A stretch of DNA of 64,000 bases from Bolinopsis microptera (Eukaryota > Ctenophora > Tentaculata > Lobata > Bolinopsidae), in assembly GCF_026151205.1 (NCBI RefSeq), contig NC_087080.1:3453096-3517095 (forward strand), given 5' to 3'. Made by a program: the position numbers and the translations under genes. The notes under the pieces were generated by a model. That model was given only the letters and a program-made list of their open reading frames with translations, searched no databases and had not been told where the DNA came from. This document shows, in pieces, positions 24,501-36,500 of this stretch. Each line of letters opens with the position of its first letter. The stretch's first letter is position 1.

Positions 24501-27500
24501 CAGTTGACCAACAAACTAGAACCGCGCCGGTGACCGAACTTTTGAGGGGGTCCCGGACCCCAACCGCCAAACGGTGCCCGCGGGGCAGCCACGCCCATAT
24601 TTGGTCCAAATTAGGCCTAATTTAGCCAAATACCCTGAACATGCGTAAAACCCAGATTTAAGGTGCTCTACTGTACTTGTAGCTAGTAGTCCCCTGAACT
24701 CGTATATGAAATGTCATCAAGATTGGACAAAAAATAACGGAGTTATCAGCTAAAAACTATATGCCCATATTTGGGCATACGCACCTTATTTGATCGATTT
24801 TGGCCCATAAATTAGTCAAATATCAATATTTTTGATATTGGTATTTTTAACCCATTATAATGATCATTGAAGCGCTTCAATAACCACAGCAAGGATCAAA
24901 GAAAGCAATTTAATGGTAAATGCAGAAATTGACTGATGGACGATGGAATTCTGTGCCCACTACTAACGGACCGACATCATAGTACATCACTAAATTGATA
25001 TATCACTTAAACTTTAATTTAGCGATCACATCTCATTATCCCGCACTACATTCAAACACAATAGACAAAATTTCAGAACTGCAGTCTGCAGTGCACTAGG
25101 GTTTGCAACCGATATAATCGGCGATAATTTGTGAAAAATTCATTATCGGTTATCGGCGATAATTTCTAACCGATAAACCGATAATATCAACATTTTTTCT
25201 TCAAAACTTATTTCCAAAAAGTTCGAAATTCTGTAAAATCATCGATCAAATTTAGCGTTATTGGACCTCTACAGCTAACTAGTATATAGCTAATTCTCAC
25301 CGCCCACATTAAATCTTGATATAGTAAACTGTTAGCATGGATATTTATTAACCGAATTTGCTACTCAAATCAGTGTCATCCTCTCATTGTTAAATCAAAA
25401 TATGTTAAGTTATTCACATTTCACATCCCATTGTCATGTGTTATTGCTGATTTGTCCTGCACTTGATGATCAATCATTTTAACAGCATATGTTTCACAAT
25501 GGCCAATTCCCATATCATGTTTGTATTTGATTGCTCATTTGCTTAAATTGTTAATTAATGACGTGCTTGGTTGTTCCCTGTCGTGTCCTGTTAAAACTGT
25601 TTTATTTGATATGGCAACCAAAGAGATCTGGAAACAGTTCAAAAAAGAGGGAGACAACGTGACCTGCATACATTGTGAGAAGTCTTTCCAAGGTACAACT
25701 GCCAAGAGGTCTTACACTAGTTTGTGGTATCACTTGCGAGTAAAGCACGCTATTGAAAATCCAGCCACTAAAATTGCTAACTCGTCCACATCCCCCAGGC
25801 CAAACGACCAAAAAGTAAACCCCTGATCGTACCATACATAGAAAAGAAGACTCAAGCTGTAATGTATAGTCGTCTAGCAAATGCTTTCTAAATAACTTTA
25901 CGATGCCGTTCTGGAATTTCAAATAACGTGTTTAGAATTCGTGTAACAGTAACTCAGGACTTCCGTAATCCTCATTTACAAAGGTGACGAAAGTGTAATT
26001 GATTATGTCAGTCAATACTCAATAGTCATACAAATTAACAGAAACTTAGCTCATTGTTATGACCCAATTTTATCGCCGATATTTATCGTTATCGTGCCCA
26101 CAATTGCACAATTAAAAGGGTAATACTTTCTCCTTTTTTAAACATATCTCCACGATTATCAACTTCGCAAACAACATTAAACGACTAATCGTGCCCGAAA
26201 AACTGGGCCAGACACGAGTTAGCCTACTCTCTTGTCGCCTCTACTCATTATCTCATCACCCATCACGTCTACTCATTCCCCTTCATTTCACTTGCTACTC
26301 TATCTCCATTATCTCCACATAGTTAACAGCAGCAACATCCAAAGGAGTATTTTGCTTGAAATATGTTTGAATATTATCTGTTGCAATAGCACGGTAACAG
26401 TTTTTAGATTACAGCTGGGGTTATATGGAAATGCCGACAAGAATTGTGTCACTGCCTACGTACGAGGTAGACAGCCACTGATGATTTTGTCTGTGAGTTT
26501 TTCGTCACTTCCTGACATGAGTCAGACCTCAGCTGGATCCTTCCTGTTTAGCTTTTTCTGAGCTTCCCGCTCGACCTCCTTCTTCAATCTTCAATCATCA
26601 TCATCAGTTAGAGCTGCCGTGCTCTCGAACTTTCCCCTCACACTCCACCACGGCACCTCCTTCGAGGCCTCTTGCCAGGTAACACCAGCTCTCAGACATA
26701 GGCAAGCTTACCGCGCACGGCGTTTTTTCTTTTTTGTTTCGTCCTTTCCGTGTGTGCCGTTTTGTGCCACCCTCTCTGCTGTTCCTGCGAAATTGCGCTC
26801 ATTCGCTCTTCAATGGGCTGTTCATTTGACAGAGTTACTGGCTGGCACTCCAAACATCTTCTCACTCACAATCACCATCAATCAAATTCAAAATTATGCA
26901 ATCAATCACTATACATCAATCCACGATCATATGATCAAAACACAAAACTTTGTTATATACTGTTTCTGTTTGAGATTTGAATAACGTTACTGTAATGTTT
27001 CAAATTATATTTTAAATGTTCAAAAAAAAAATGACTAAAACTGACGCTCAGAATCCCAACAGAGGTTAACTTTAAGGTAGTTCAGAATCGGCATTTAGTT
27101 CCGGTGACACTTTAAATTTTTGATGCAGCCGTTTTAATTGCAAAGAGTTTCTTGGTTGATTTGATATTTTCAAGGTTAAACACAGCAAACAATTTAAACA
27201 ACAAATTAAGATAATATCTTGATAGATAATAGAACGTCAATATTGTGCTTGAACCCAAAACTCATCTTATCAATTTATAGTTTGTATTCATGAATACCAG
27301 ATGTTTCCAACTTTTAGGAATGTTACTTATAATGGGTGTAACGGTTCTAAAGATCAAAACCCTGCAGAGTCACTTTATGTTACATGATCTTAATAATATC
27401 CATTTAAAATAACTGTAAATAAGCTCTAAACTTGCAAGTATTTTGGCCTCTCGTTAATATTTGTCGTTTTCCCATGTGTTAGGCCATTTCTTCTTGCTTC

Positions 27501-30500
27501 CTCTAATCAATTTATAGTCTTCAACATTCCAATGATTCGTAAATACCTTCTTCATCTGCCTCGATCTATTGTATCTCAGCTTTTTGTAAGCTTTGTCGAT
27601 AACAGTTGTATCATCATTGTTAATGTGCAAATTTAAAACATGGAATTTAGGACACCAGACGACTTTCTTGCTAGCAGCTTTCAATCTCAAGAAAATATCC
27701 TGGTGTTCGTTTACTTTTAGCTCCTTGCTCCAACCACCAACTTCGAGAATATCTTTAGTCTTTGCCATGAAACTGTTACTGGTCAGATCGCATCGCAAAC
27801 AATCTGGAAAGAAAGGCAAGCTCTGGTTAGCAATCCTGCAGGATCTCCAATAATGTTTAAGAGTTGGTTTTGATTCGTCACAACCAAATTCCATAAACCC
27901 AGGCCAGTCCATCGAGTCGGTTCTCCCACCCACTAAAGATAAGTCAGTTGTATCGAGTAGTTCTACCATTTTAGCGGCGTCCCACGATTCTGTGGCCACA
28001 TTGTCGTCGTCCATGTTTACAAAGTATTTTGTCGTTACCATGTTAACTCCTATCATTCTGCCTTCACTAATTCCAAGATCCTTACTTTCAGTTATAACGT
28101 AATTTATATTTGGGAATTGGGCAATTTTGGCCACGATATCCGAGGGATGCGGGTTGGGGCCATCATCGATCACTATCATCGGAAGATCCTGATTGAGTAC
28201 TGTTTTTATTGATTCTGCAAGTCTGAGAACCAGTAGAGGTCTCCGTGCTGTCTTCACCACCACAGTTACACATTCAGATAATATTTTGCATCTTTCAACT
28301 TGTATCTCAGGTAAGAGCTTAGCCATTGGTGGTCGGTTATTGGATGGCGAATCACAAGACTTATCTTCAGACAGCATTAAAAGCGCTGCTCTGTCACGTA
28401 GAAATGCACTTTCCTCAAGGAGATCAATCTGCGATGCATCTTTTTTACATTTTTTAGTCAGAACGATTTCGCTTCCCAACCGTGTGCCTCTACCTCCTTC
28501 GGGAGCAATGCAGAGTACTCCACGACCATCTGCTTGATCATCCCTGTAGATGAGTCTACCTTTTTCTAAGTTCAAACTGATTGCTTGTGTACAATCTAGC
28601 AGTGTCAGACTGTCACCAGAGGTAGAGTTGTTGAATCCCGCCAAACCGACACAGAGTGCAGAAAATTCTACAGATCTCAGAAATCCGTTGATGTGGTAGA
28701 AAGCTTGTTGTTTAACCGGATTACAAAAAGACAGTGTAAGTCTCTTTAATTTGGAAATGCCAACACACAAGCCTTCGTGGGAAAATTGGAGACGATATTT
28801 TTGAGAAAAGCTTGCTGATTGCTTTACTTTGTCGCTCGGTGAGACAGTTTTAGAAGTAGTGGCAGTAGTATTAGCTATAGTAGTATCGGTTTGGGAATTG
28901 GTAGTAGTAGTAGTAGTCGCTTTAAACTCATGTTGCTTCATAATAACAGCCGCTGCCGGATTGTTTGAAACTGCCTTCAAGGCATTCTCTATGACACCTG
29001 CGCTACTGTTAGATCCTTCACTTCCTCCCAATGAACGCAACTGATGGGATTGCTGTTCCGACACTTCTCGAACAGAGTCCACATCAGTTGATAAGGACAC
29101 GTGCGCACCTTCGTCACGTTGGATAAGACTTTGGCAAAATAAAAATAAGAAAAAAGACAAAGAGGTTACGATAAGTATGTATCCAAGTTTTGAACTAAGA
29201 TTATGGCATCCACGTTCCATATTATTATATTAGCAACGTCAACTATCGCAATCACTGAAAACACAATTTCGTAATGGTTACTGCTGTGTAATTTTATTGT
29301 TCAAATAAGTGCACCACCTTTGGTGGGGACAGTGGACGGTATAATAAATGATACACACAATAATACATAAATAATACCTCATGGAATTGGAGAACAAGCA
29401 TGTCATCGATATCATTGTAGAGTCCACATCAGTTAATAATATTGAACGCAACTGATGGGATTTCTGTTCCGACACTGCTTGAACAGAGCAAAATAAAAAT
29501 ACGAAAAAAGACAAAGAGGTTACGATAAGTATGCGCTTAGTCAATAAAGACACCGTGATTGTTATAAAAAGGAGATGATGAAGCAAGTATTCAGGAACAT
29601 AGGCATGACACAAAGAAAAAATCACCTTGACACAGTACCCCTTATTAATCCATCCTGTCACTCAAATTATTTGTTATATAGTAGTGTTGAAAATATTAAA
29701 ACTGTATGTATCCAAGTTTTGAACTAAGATTATGGCATCTGCGTTCCATATTACTATTATCAACGTCAACTATCGCAATCACTGAAAACACAATTTCGTA
29801 ATGGTTACTGCTGTGTAATTTTATTGTTCAAATAAGTGCACCACCTCCGGTGGGGACAGTGGACGGTATAATAAATTATATACACATAATGATACATAAA
29901 TAATACCGCATAAATAATACTTCATTCCCCTTTATTTTACTTGCCACTTTATCTCCATTATCTCCACATAGTTAACACAGCAATATTTTGCATCTTTCAA
30001 CTTGTATCTCAGGTAAGAGCTAAGCCATTGGTGGTCGGTTATTGGATGGCGAATCACAAGACTTATCTCCAGACGGCATGAAAAGCGTTGATAATATAGT
30101 AATATGGAACCTCCTTCAGGATTGCCACACCCCAGAGGCAGGCAGAGCAGCCTCATACTATCCTCTCGCGGGCCGTATAGGTTCAGCCTCTCTTTTTTTA
30201 AATCTTATTGTCCTCGTGTTCATTGGTGACTTTTCAGGACGGGTGAGGCGAACAAAAAGACGATAAAATGGTTCGTAAACAGATTGGAAAAGTTCACAAA
30301 CGGAGATGTGACCAAAGAAATATTTAAAAAAGCTATAAACCAAACTGTAAGTGTGTTCAATTTTCAGGAATTTGTGCTGTCACAGTGCCGCTGTTTTTAA
30401 TCTTGATATATATCGTGATCTGTTCCTGTTTTTTGCCTTTTTAGCTGTTGATTTAAGTGTAATAAACTTTTTTAATTAAGCTCAAAGTGGGACACAGCGC

Positions 30501-33500
30501 CAGCGGCCAGTACTCCTTGAGATGCATATTTGGGCGTTAGGGGTGTCTTCTTTAACCGTTACATCTGCTGTTTCAGTTTCTGTCAAAGTTATTTGAACTG
30601 ATGGATTTTGACAGTGGAGGAACAGTTACTCTCGAAGAGTTCAAGCGAAGTGTTGATCGTCTTCTGATGTGAGTAATTAAGTAATTAATTAAGTAATTAC
30701 AGTGTTTTGTCTGCTTCTGTGGTTACTTTTTTGTTTGTTTGTTTCTCTGATCGTTAAAAGAATGAAGCGTGTAATTTTTGCAAAGCTGACTGTTTTTCAA
30801 ATTTAACCTATTTGCGTACATACGAGTTATAATCTTATATTGTGCCCTCGACAATAATGCATGGTAGGCAAATTTCAAATGAATATTATTATTCTGACAT
30901 CAATAGGCCACCCTCTCTCTTTCTTTAAAGATCCTGTAAAAGTACACAATTAAATGGTCCTTTGTGTCCCCAGGGACTGCCTGGGGTTCACGCACTTATA
31001 AAGTTATAAGTTCGATAAACCCCAGAGTTCTTTGTGTCCCCAGGGACTGCCTGGGGTTCACGCACTTATAAAGTTATAAGTTCAGTAAACCCCAGAGTTC
31101 GACCCTATAAAGGTTTTATCAAAACTTCCATAAGCTGTAGCTTTACACGTACGGAAGTTTTTATAAAATATTACCCAAAGAAATTCCCAGTCAATATTTT
31201 AGCTGTTAATGAAAACGCTCAACAAAAATTATACAAACGTCTCTGTAATCGTGCTCATACCACTGGTTTTTCGTGATTTCTTTGTATTTTAGTTCGCATT
31301 TTATGAGTGAGACTGCATAAGTTGAGTTTTTTGTATTGATGCTGTAGTTATTAGATCCTAGAAAGTTGTGAAAACGAGATGCATTGAACTTAGTATCATT
31401 CTCTCATAGTCATCTAATTGTAAGAGCTTCTATGAGGGTAATTGTATAATTTTACATCTTGCATTGAATTGTCAGGAAATTCGGTGTAATACATATTATA
31501 TTAACCTTGTAAGTTATTCGGTGTGTCAAACTGAACAATCGTGTTATGCAAAATTATATACTGCACTGTTCAATAATCCAACCTGAGAGTACCTAGAGGC
31601 TGCAAATTTGGCCAATTGTTCAGCAATCAGCTTAATCGCGGTGAATTTTTTCCTCCAAATTTGCCGCACATGAAACAATTGTAAGCAGGTGCGGGATCGC
31701 ACTATTTGCAACATTTTATCGCACCTAAATTGTGTCTCTACTTGTATACACCCGCATTAAACCACCAAACAAGTAGACTCGAGAATTTATCGGTAAGATC
31801 TGATTTATAAATCAGTGAGATCCTTCCTGCTGTAACGTGATGCCCAGCTCAGTAAACGAAACAATCACTTTCTTGCAGTAAGAACCATACTTCCTTAGCA
31901 ACCTTTGTCGCGACTTTTAGTCGAATGAAATGCAGTCATTGAGTCATACTACTTTGGTTCTTGAGTTTAACTAAATTCCAAGATAAAATAATTCCGTAAA
32001 CACCACAATTTCAGGAGATGTGCTTTTATGATAAATTTTAAACGTTGGACAGCTCTGGCCAAGGACTCGTTATGGGATTTAGGTTTATTGGGCACCCAAT
32101 TAAGCTGATTGGTTGCCCTGTTAACTGTTTGGAAACTGCGTCTAATTGGGTATCGGTCACCGGACAAGTTCACCCAATCTGGACTAACCGTACACTGGCA
32201 CGGAATCTTCAATAAGCAGGAATCCAGTCCAATACAATTATCCACAGGGACTATAGAGTATAGACATTAGACATCAAGATAGATGTTAATTTTATGATTG
32301 GAAGCCAGGGGTCGAGGTTACATGATTGGTTTGCAGCCAAATATATTTAAAACTTAGGTATTTCCAGGCGGGTCTAGTAGTTTCTCGCGGTTAGCGAACC
32401 GAATCTCTAACGGAGCGAACCCCTAGCGCTTAATAACTGTCAGGGTCAGGGTCAGGGTCAGGGTCAGGGTCAGGGTCAGGGTCAGGGTCAGGGTCAGGGT
32501 CAGGGTCAGGGTCAGGGTCAGGGTCAGGGTCAGGGTCAGGGTCAGGGTCAGGGTCAGGGTCAGGGTCAGGGTCAGGGTCAGGGTCAGGGTCAGGGTTGGG
32601 AAGTGGTAGGGATTCGGTCCGTCAAGGATTCGGCCGCCAACTAAATAAATACTGATTCTCGCACTTCTTGTTGCAAAATGAAAATATAATCCCTTGGCCA
32701 CATAGTTAACAAAGATCCCGCTCTTTAGCCATCAGTCGCTACAGTCAGGAATTTAGCACCTGAAAACACTGCACAAAATTTGTATGAATCGTGATTCATT
32801 AATCTTCACTTTTGCAAAAAGGTACGAATAATGAGTTTGTTAATGTGCACTAGAAGCTATTTGTGTGAGGTGTGCTCAAAAACATTTCTTTGAAAGTTCA
32901 TCCAAAGTCTCAACTTGATGTCCATTGTCCATCCAATTTTCGTTCGTTCGTTTGTTCGATCGTTCGTTTCTTTCGTTCGTTCGTTCGTTCGTTCGTTCGT
33001 TCGTTCGTTCGTTCGTTCGTTCGTTCGTTCGTTCGTTCGTTCGTTCGTTCGTTCGTTTCGTTCGTTCGTTCGTTCGTTCGTTCGTTCGTTCGTTCGTTCG
33101 TTCGTTCGTTCGTTCGTTCGTTCGTTCGTTCGTTCGTTCGTTCGTTCGTTCGTTCGTTCGTTCGTTCGTTCGTTCGTTCGTTCGTTCGTTTCGTTCGTTC
33201 GTTCGTTCGTTCGTTCGTTCGTTCGTTCGTTCGTTCGTTCGTTCGTTCGTTCGTTCGTTCGTTCGTTCGTTCGTTCGTTCGTTCGTTCGTTTGTTCGTTC
33301 GTTCGTTCGTTCGTTCGTTCGTTCGTTCGTTCGTTCGTTATTTTGCGAACTGACGTCTCGTGACAACGATATATTGCAGGATGGGAAGTGACGAGAAGAT
33401 TCTAGCTTATCTGGAGAACATGTTTCACCAACACGCCAAAGACCCTGAAAATATTACCTACGAGGAGTTCAAGAAAGTTATATACAACAAACAAGTAAGA

Positions 33501-36500
33501 TCACTTTTATCATGTCATAACCTTTACAGCTTAATCATTTTCATATAATATGTGGCAAGCCAACAGCCAATAATTTTATACAGAACTTTAGATTAAGCGT
33601 ATACACATCTTTATACATTACGTCGCGCATTCCATCAAAATTCACTCCACCAGGAATACTTTACGAAGAAGATGTTTAGTATTTGTGACAAGGACAGGAG
33701 CAACTCTATATCCTTGCAAGAGTTTTGTGAGTCGCTCGGAAAACTGATGAAGCAATCTGACAACGAGGACGAGATGGCTAAGATCAACAAGGACAAGTTG
33801 CATTTCCTTTTCAGGATATACGACGACGATGGTTCGTGATTCAAATTTCCGGGGGTTTTACTTTATTAGTTCTATCTTTTTGAACTGAGAGACACTGCGA
33901 TTATCACAGAAATTTTTTATAGATATTGAAGTTTTTAAGTAGTATTATTATCAAGAAGTATTTAAGGTATGATAGCACCTGTTTTTGAATAAAAGTTATT
34001 CTAACGTACCAATGTTTTAGACAGTGGAGAAATAGATCGGAGAGAGATGAGGGAGTGTATCGAGATTTGCACCAAGGAGAGCAATCTAGGTAAGAACGCT
34101 ACTGTAGTATTGTATGTTTATTATTTTATTCGTCAGTTTTAAACTTAACTTTGTGAAAATGGGTCATGAATGTTAATTAATCATGATCAGAAGGATTGCA
34201 AATTGATATTTTGAAAAACTTCTAATTTTAGCGCTCGTTTTGTTATAAAGTTTCACGTAATGTATTCCCCCAGCGGTCCAATTAACTTTAACAATGACAT
34301 GATAGCACGCGATGACGTCATATCACGTGATCAGCGATTAAAGACGCTCTTCGGGAAGTTTCCCCAGAAATCACACCAGGTCAATCCATATCAAGCTGCA
34401 CTGAACTGTTTTGGCGCCCGAGTGTTATTAGATCACTGTGCAATGACCTCAAATCTGGTCTGCAACCAAAAAAATCCAGCCCTAGCAACCCTGAAGACAA
34501 AAACTTTCTGAAAGCCTTGCTCGCAGTCATCAACACCCGTTTAGGAGCATTAGGAAACAAAAAACTCCTGTTCAACGGCCTCAGAATTGTCTACTCATTT
34601 GACAGGACCTCCAGAATGCCGCTGAAGAACACACACAAAGACGATGATATGCCTCTTGTCATCCTCCATATCGGAAAGCCTAGAGACCTCAGCATCACCC
34701 CCCTCCGATTTAACCCAGCCATAGAGGCCACCGAAGTCTGTGATGTGAGCCTTGGCAACTTCAGCCTAGTTACTCTGTTCCCCGAGTAAACTAAACACCT
34801 TCACTGCTACTTCCCTCCTGAGACTAAAAGAGGCGATAGCGGAGATGAACAAGTCCTGATCATTCCTTATGTCGAAGATGTACCAGAAGTCAGAGATGAT
34901 TCAGCAACCTCACTGACAACGAAATCGCAGCTCAACATCAGCGACATTGAACCCCCCACTCCCGATATAACACCACCAGTATCTACCACTGAAACATCTG
35001 CTAGCCTACTCATAACTACGATCGAGACATTTGAGCTAAAGAAAAATGAGGGCGGCGACGAAAACGTAGTAGAAGCTAGTGATGAACCAGAAACTCTACA
35101 AGCAACAGAATCGCAACCGGACGAAACTGAGCCTCCTGCTGCTGACGTAACCACACCAGCATCAGCTAAAGAAACAGCCGTCAGTCTACCTGCGTTTACC
35201 AAGGAAACAGCTCACCATATCTCAAACAGTCCACCTCCTCCTGACCCTTGTTTCACTGCATCTGCTTTGGATACATCTGCGTCACCTAAAGAACGTCAAA
35301 CTCAGAACCTGGAAAGTACAGATCAACCGCCTGTTGCCGGTAAGAAAACGACACACCCAGCAAAGGTAACCCCCGGTACCTCCGACTCTAAGGAAGGTAA
35401 GTCGGTAAACGGTGATCCAAATCCAAACACTGATGTCTCAATAACATTCAAATACATCACCCTCGATCTCCTCCAGAGAGCGGCAAGCTCATATAAGAAA
35501 TCAACCCTTACCTCTCTGATCACATCTCTCGGTATTAAAAGTTCCAGCAATGTCTCTAACAACAAGAGAATACTCTGTGACTTACTCAAGGAGTGCGAAT
35601 CTATTGGAAGTAAGGACACAGTGAGTTTGGTCACTCACCTCATCAACAAGCTTGAAGATAACATCATCAGAATGGAGCTTCTTGCCAATCATCTGCCTCT
35701 AAGCATTTCTGCCCAAGAAAGAAAGAGAGCACTGGTTTCATTCTGCAAAACTCAGTCAAGAGACGTCAAGGATGTGGTCAAACTTGTTTTCGATAACCCA
35801 GGAAAGAAAGTATTCGGAGACACAAGACATAACAATGCCTCACAGCTTCAGGTTACAACATCTCCTGGAGGTCAGCCAAGTGGAAGTCCCTGTTTAAGGA
35901 ACGTGAAAGATTTCATTACTCCGGAAGCTCCCCACACAGGCAGCACAGAGACAAAGTTCGACTTTCCTTCTGTCCAATCTCACTCAAAGAAGAAGCGGCA
36001 GCAAGCAAAGAAGAAGAAAAAGAAAAGCCAAAGGAGCTCCTGTGGCGTGCCTTATGCCAACAGCCAACCAACTGCTCACGACATCATTGAACCTGGTGGG
36101 CAGCCCACTGAAAGCATTGTCGAGAAAGACGTGCCATCAGACCTTTACCCGCCTCAAAAGGACCGCCTGGCGAAGACGGAATGCAGCAACTGTTCTGAGC
36201 TCAGGACGGCAGTGACTGTGCTGCAGGAAAGCATCTGCACCATTAAAGAAGAGATGCTGCAGCAAAAGGCACTATCTGATCTGATTGTATCATCCCCAAC
36301 AATCTCAGATAAAAACATGGACTGTATCGTCAAAAGCAAGGTTAGCCCGTTGGAGGACAAAGTGAGACAACTTAGGGTTGACCTCAATTTGCTCAGGGAT
36401 GCAGTTGATGAACAAAATAGAACTCTCGAGATCATAGCCAACAGAGAGATTCAATCACTACAGGAAGTTAGAGCCGAGGTCGCAGACAGCGTCAAAACGT

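Larger units (their letters stand above)
26340..30150 (-). repeat. Right arm of inverted glycosyltransferase duplication
   Basis: Begins with reverse-complement 3-prime flank (GGAGTATTTTGCTTGAAA, ATAATATCTGTTGCAATAGC), is split by a retroposed insertion at 26452-27031, then continues through the gene. Beyond 29220 the 5-prime flank is broken into shuffled pieces up to CTCCTTCAGGATTGCCACAC near 30110. Confidence 0.85.

Noticed and set aside
26619-26984. A 121-residue ORF with a hydrophobic segment
   Set aside because: Lies inside the A-tailed retroposed insertion, with no recognisable family and an overlapping second frame.
32423-32701. Thr-Leu repeat ORF
   Set aside because: Translation of (CAGGGT)26.
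32939-33366. Arg/Ser/Phe/Val and Asn/Glu/Arg/Thr repeat proteins on both strands
   Set aside because: Pure (TTCG)n translation in several frames, lying in an intron.
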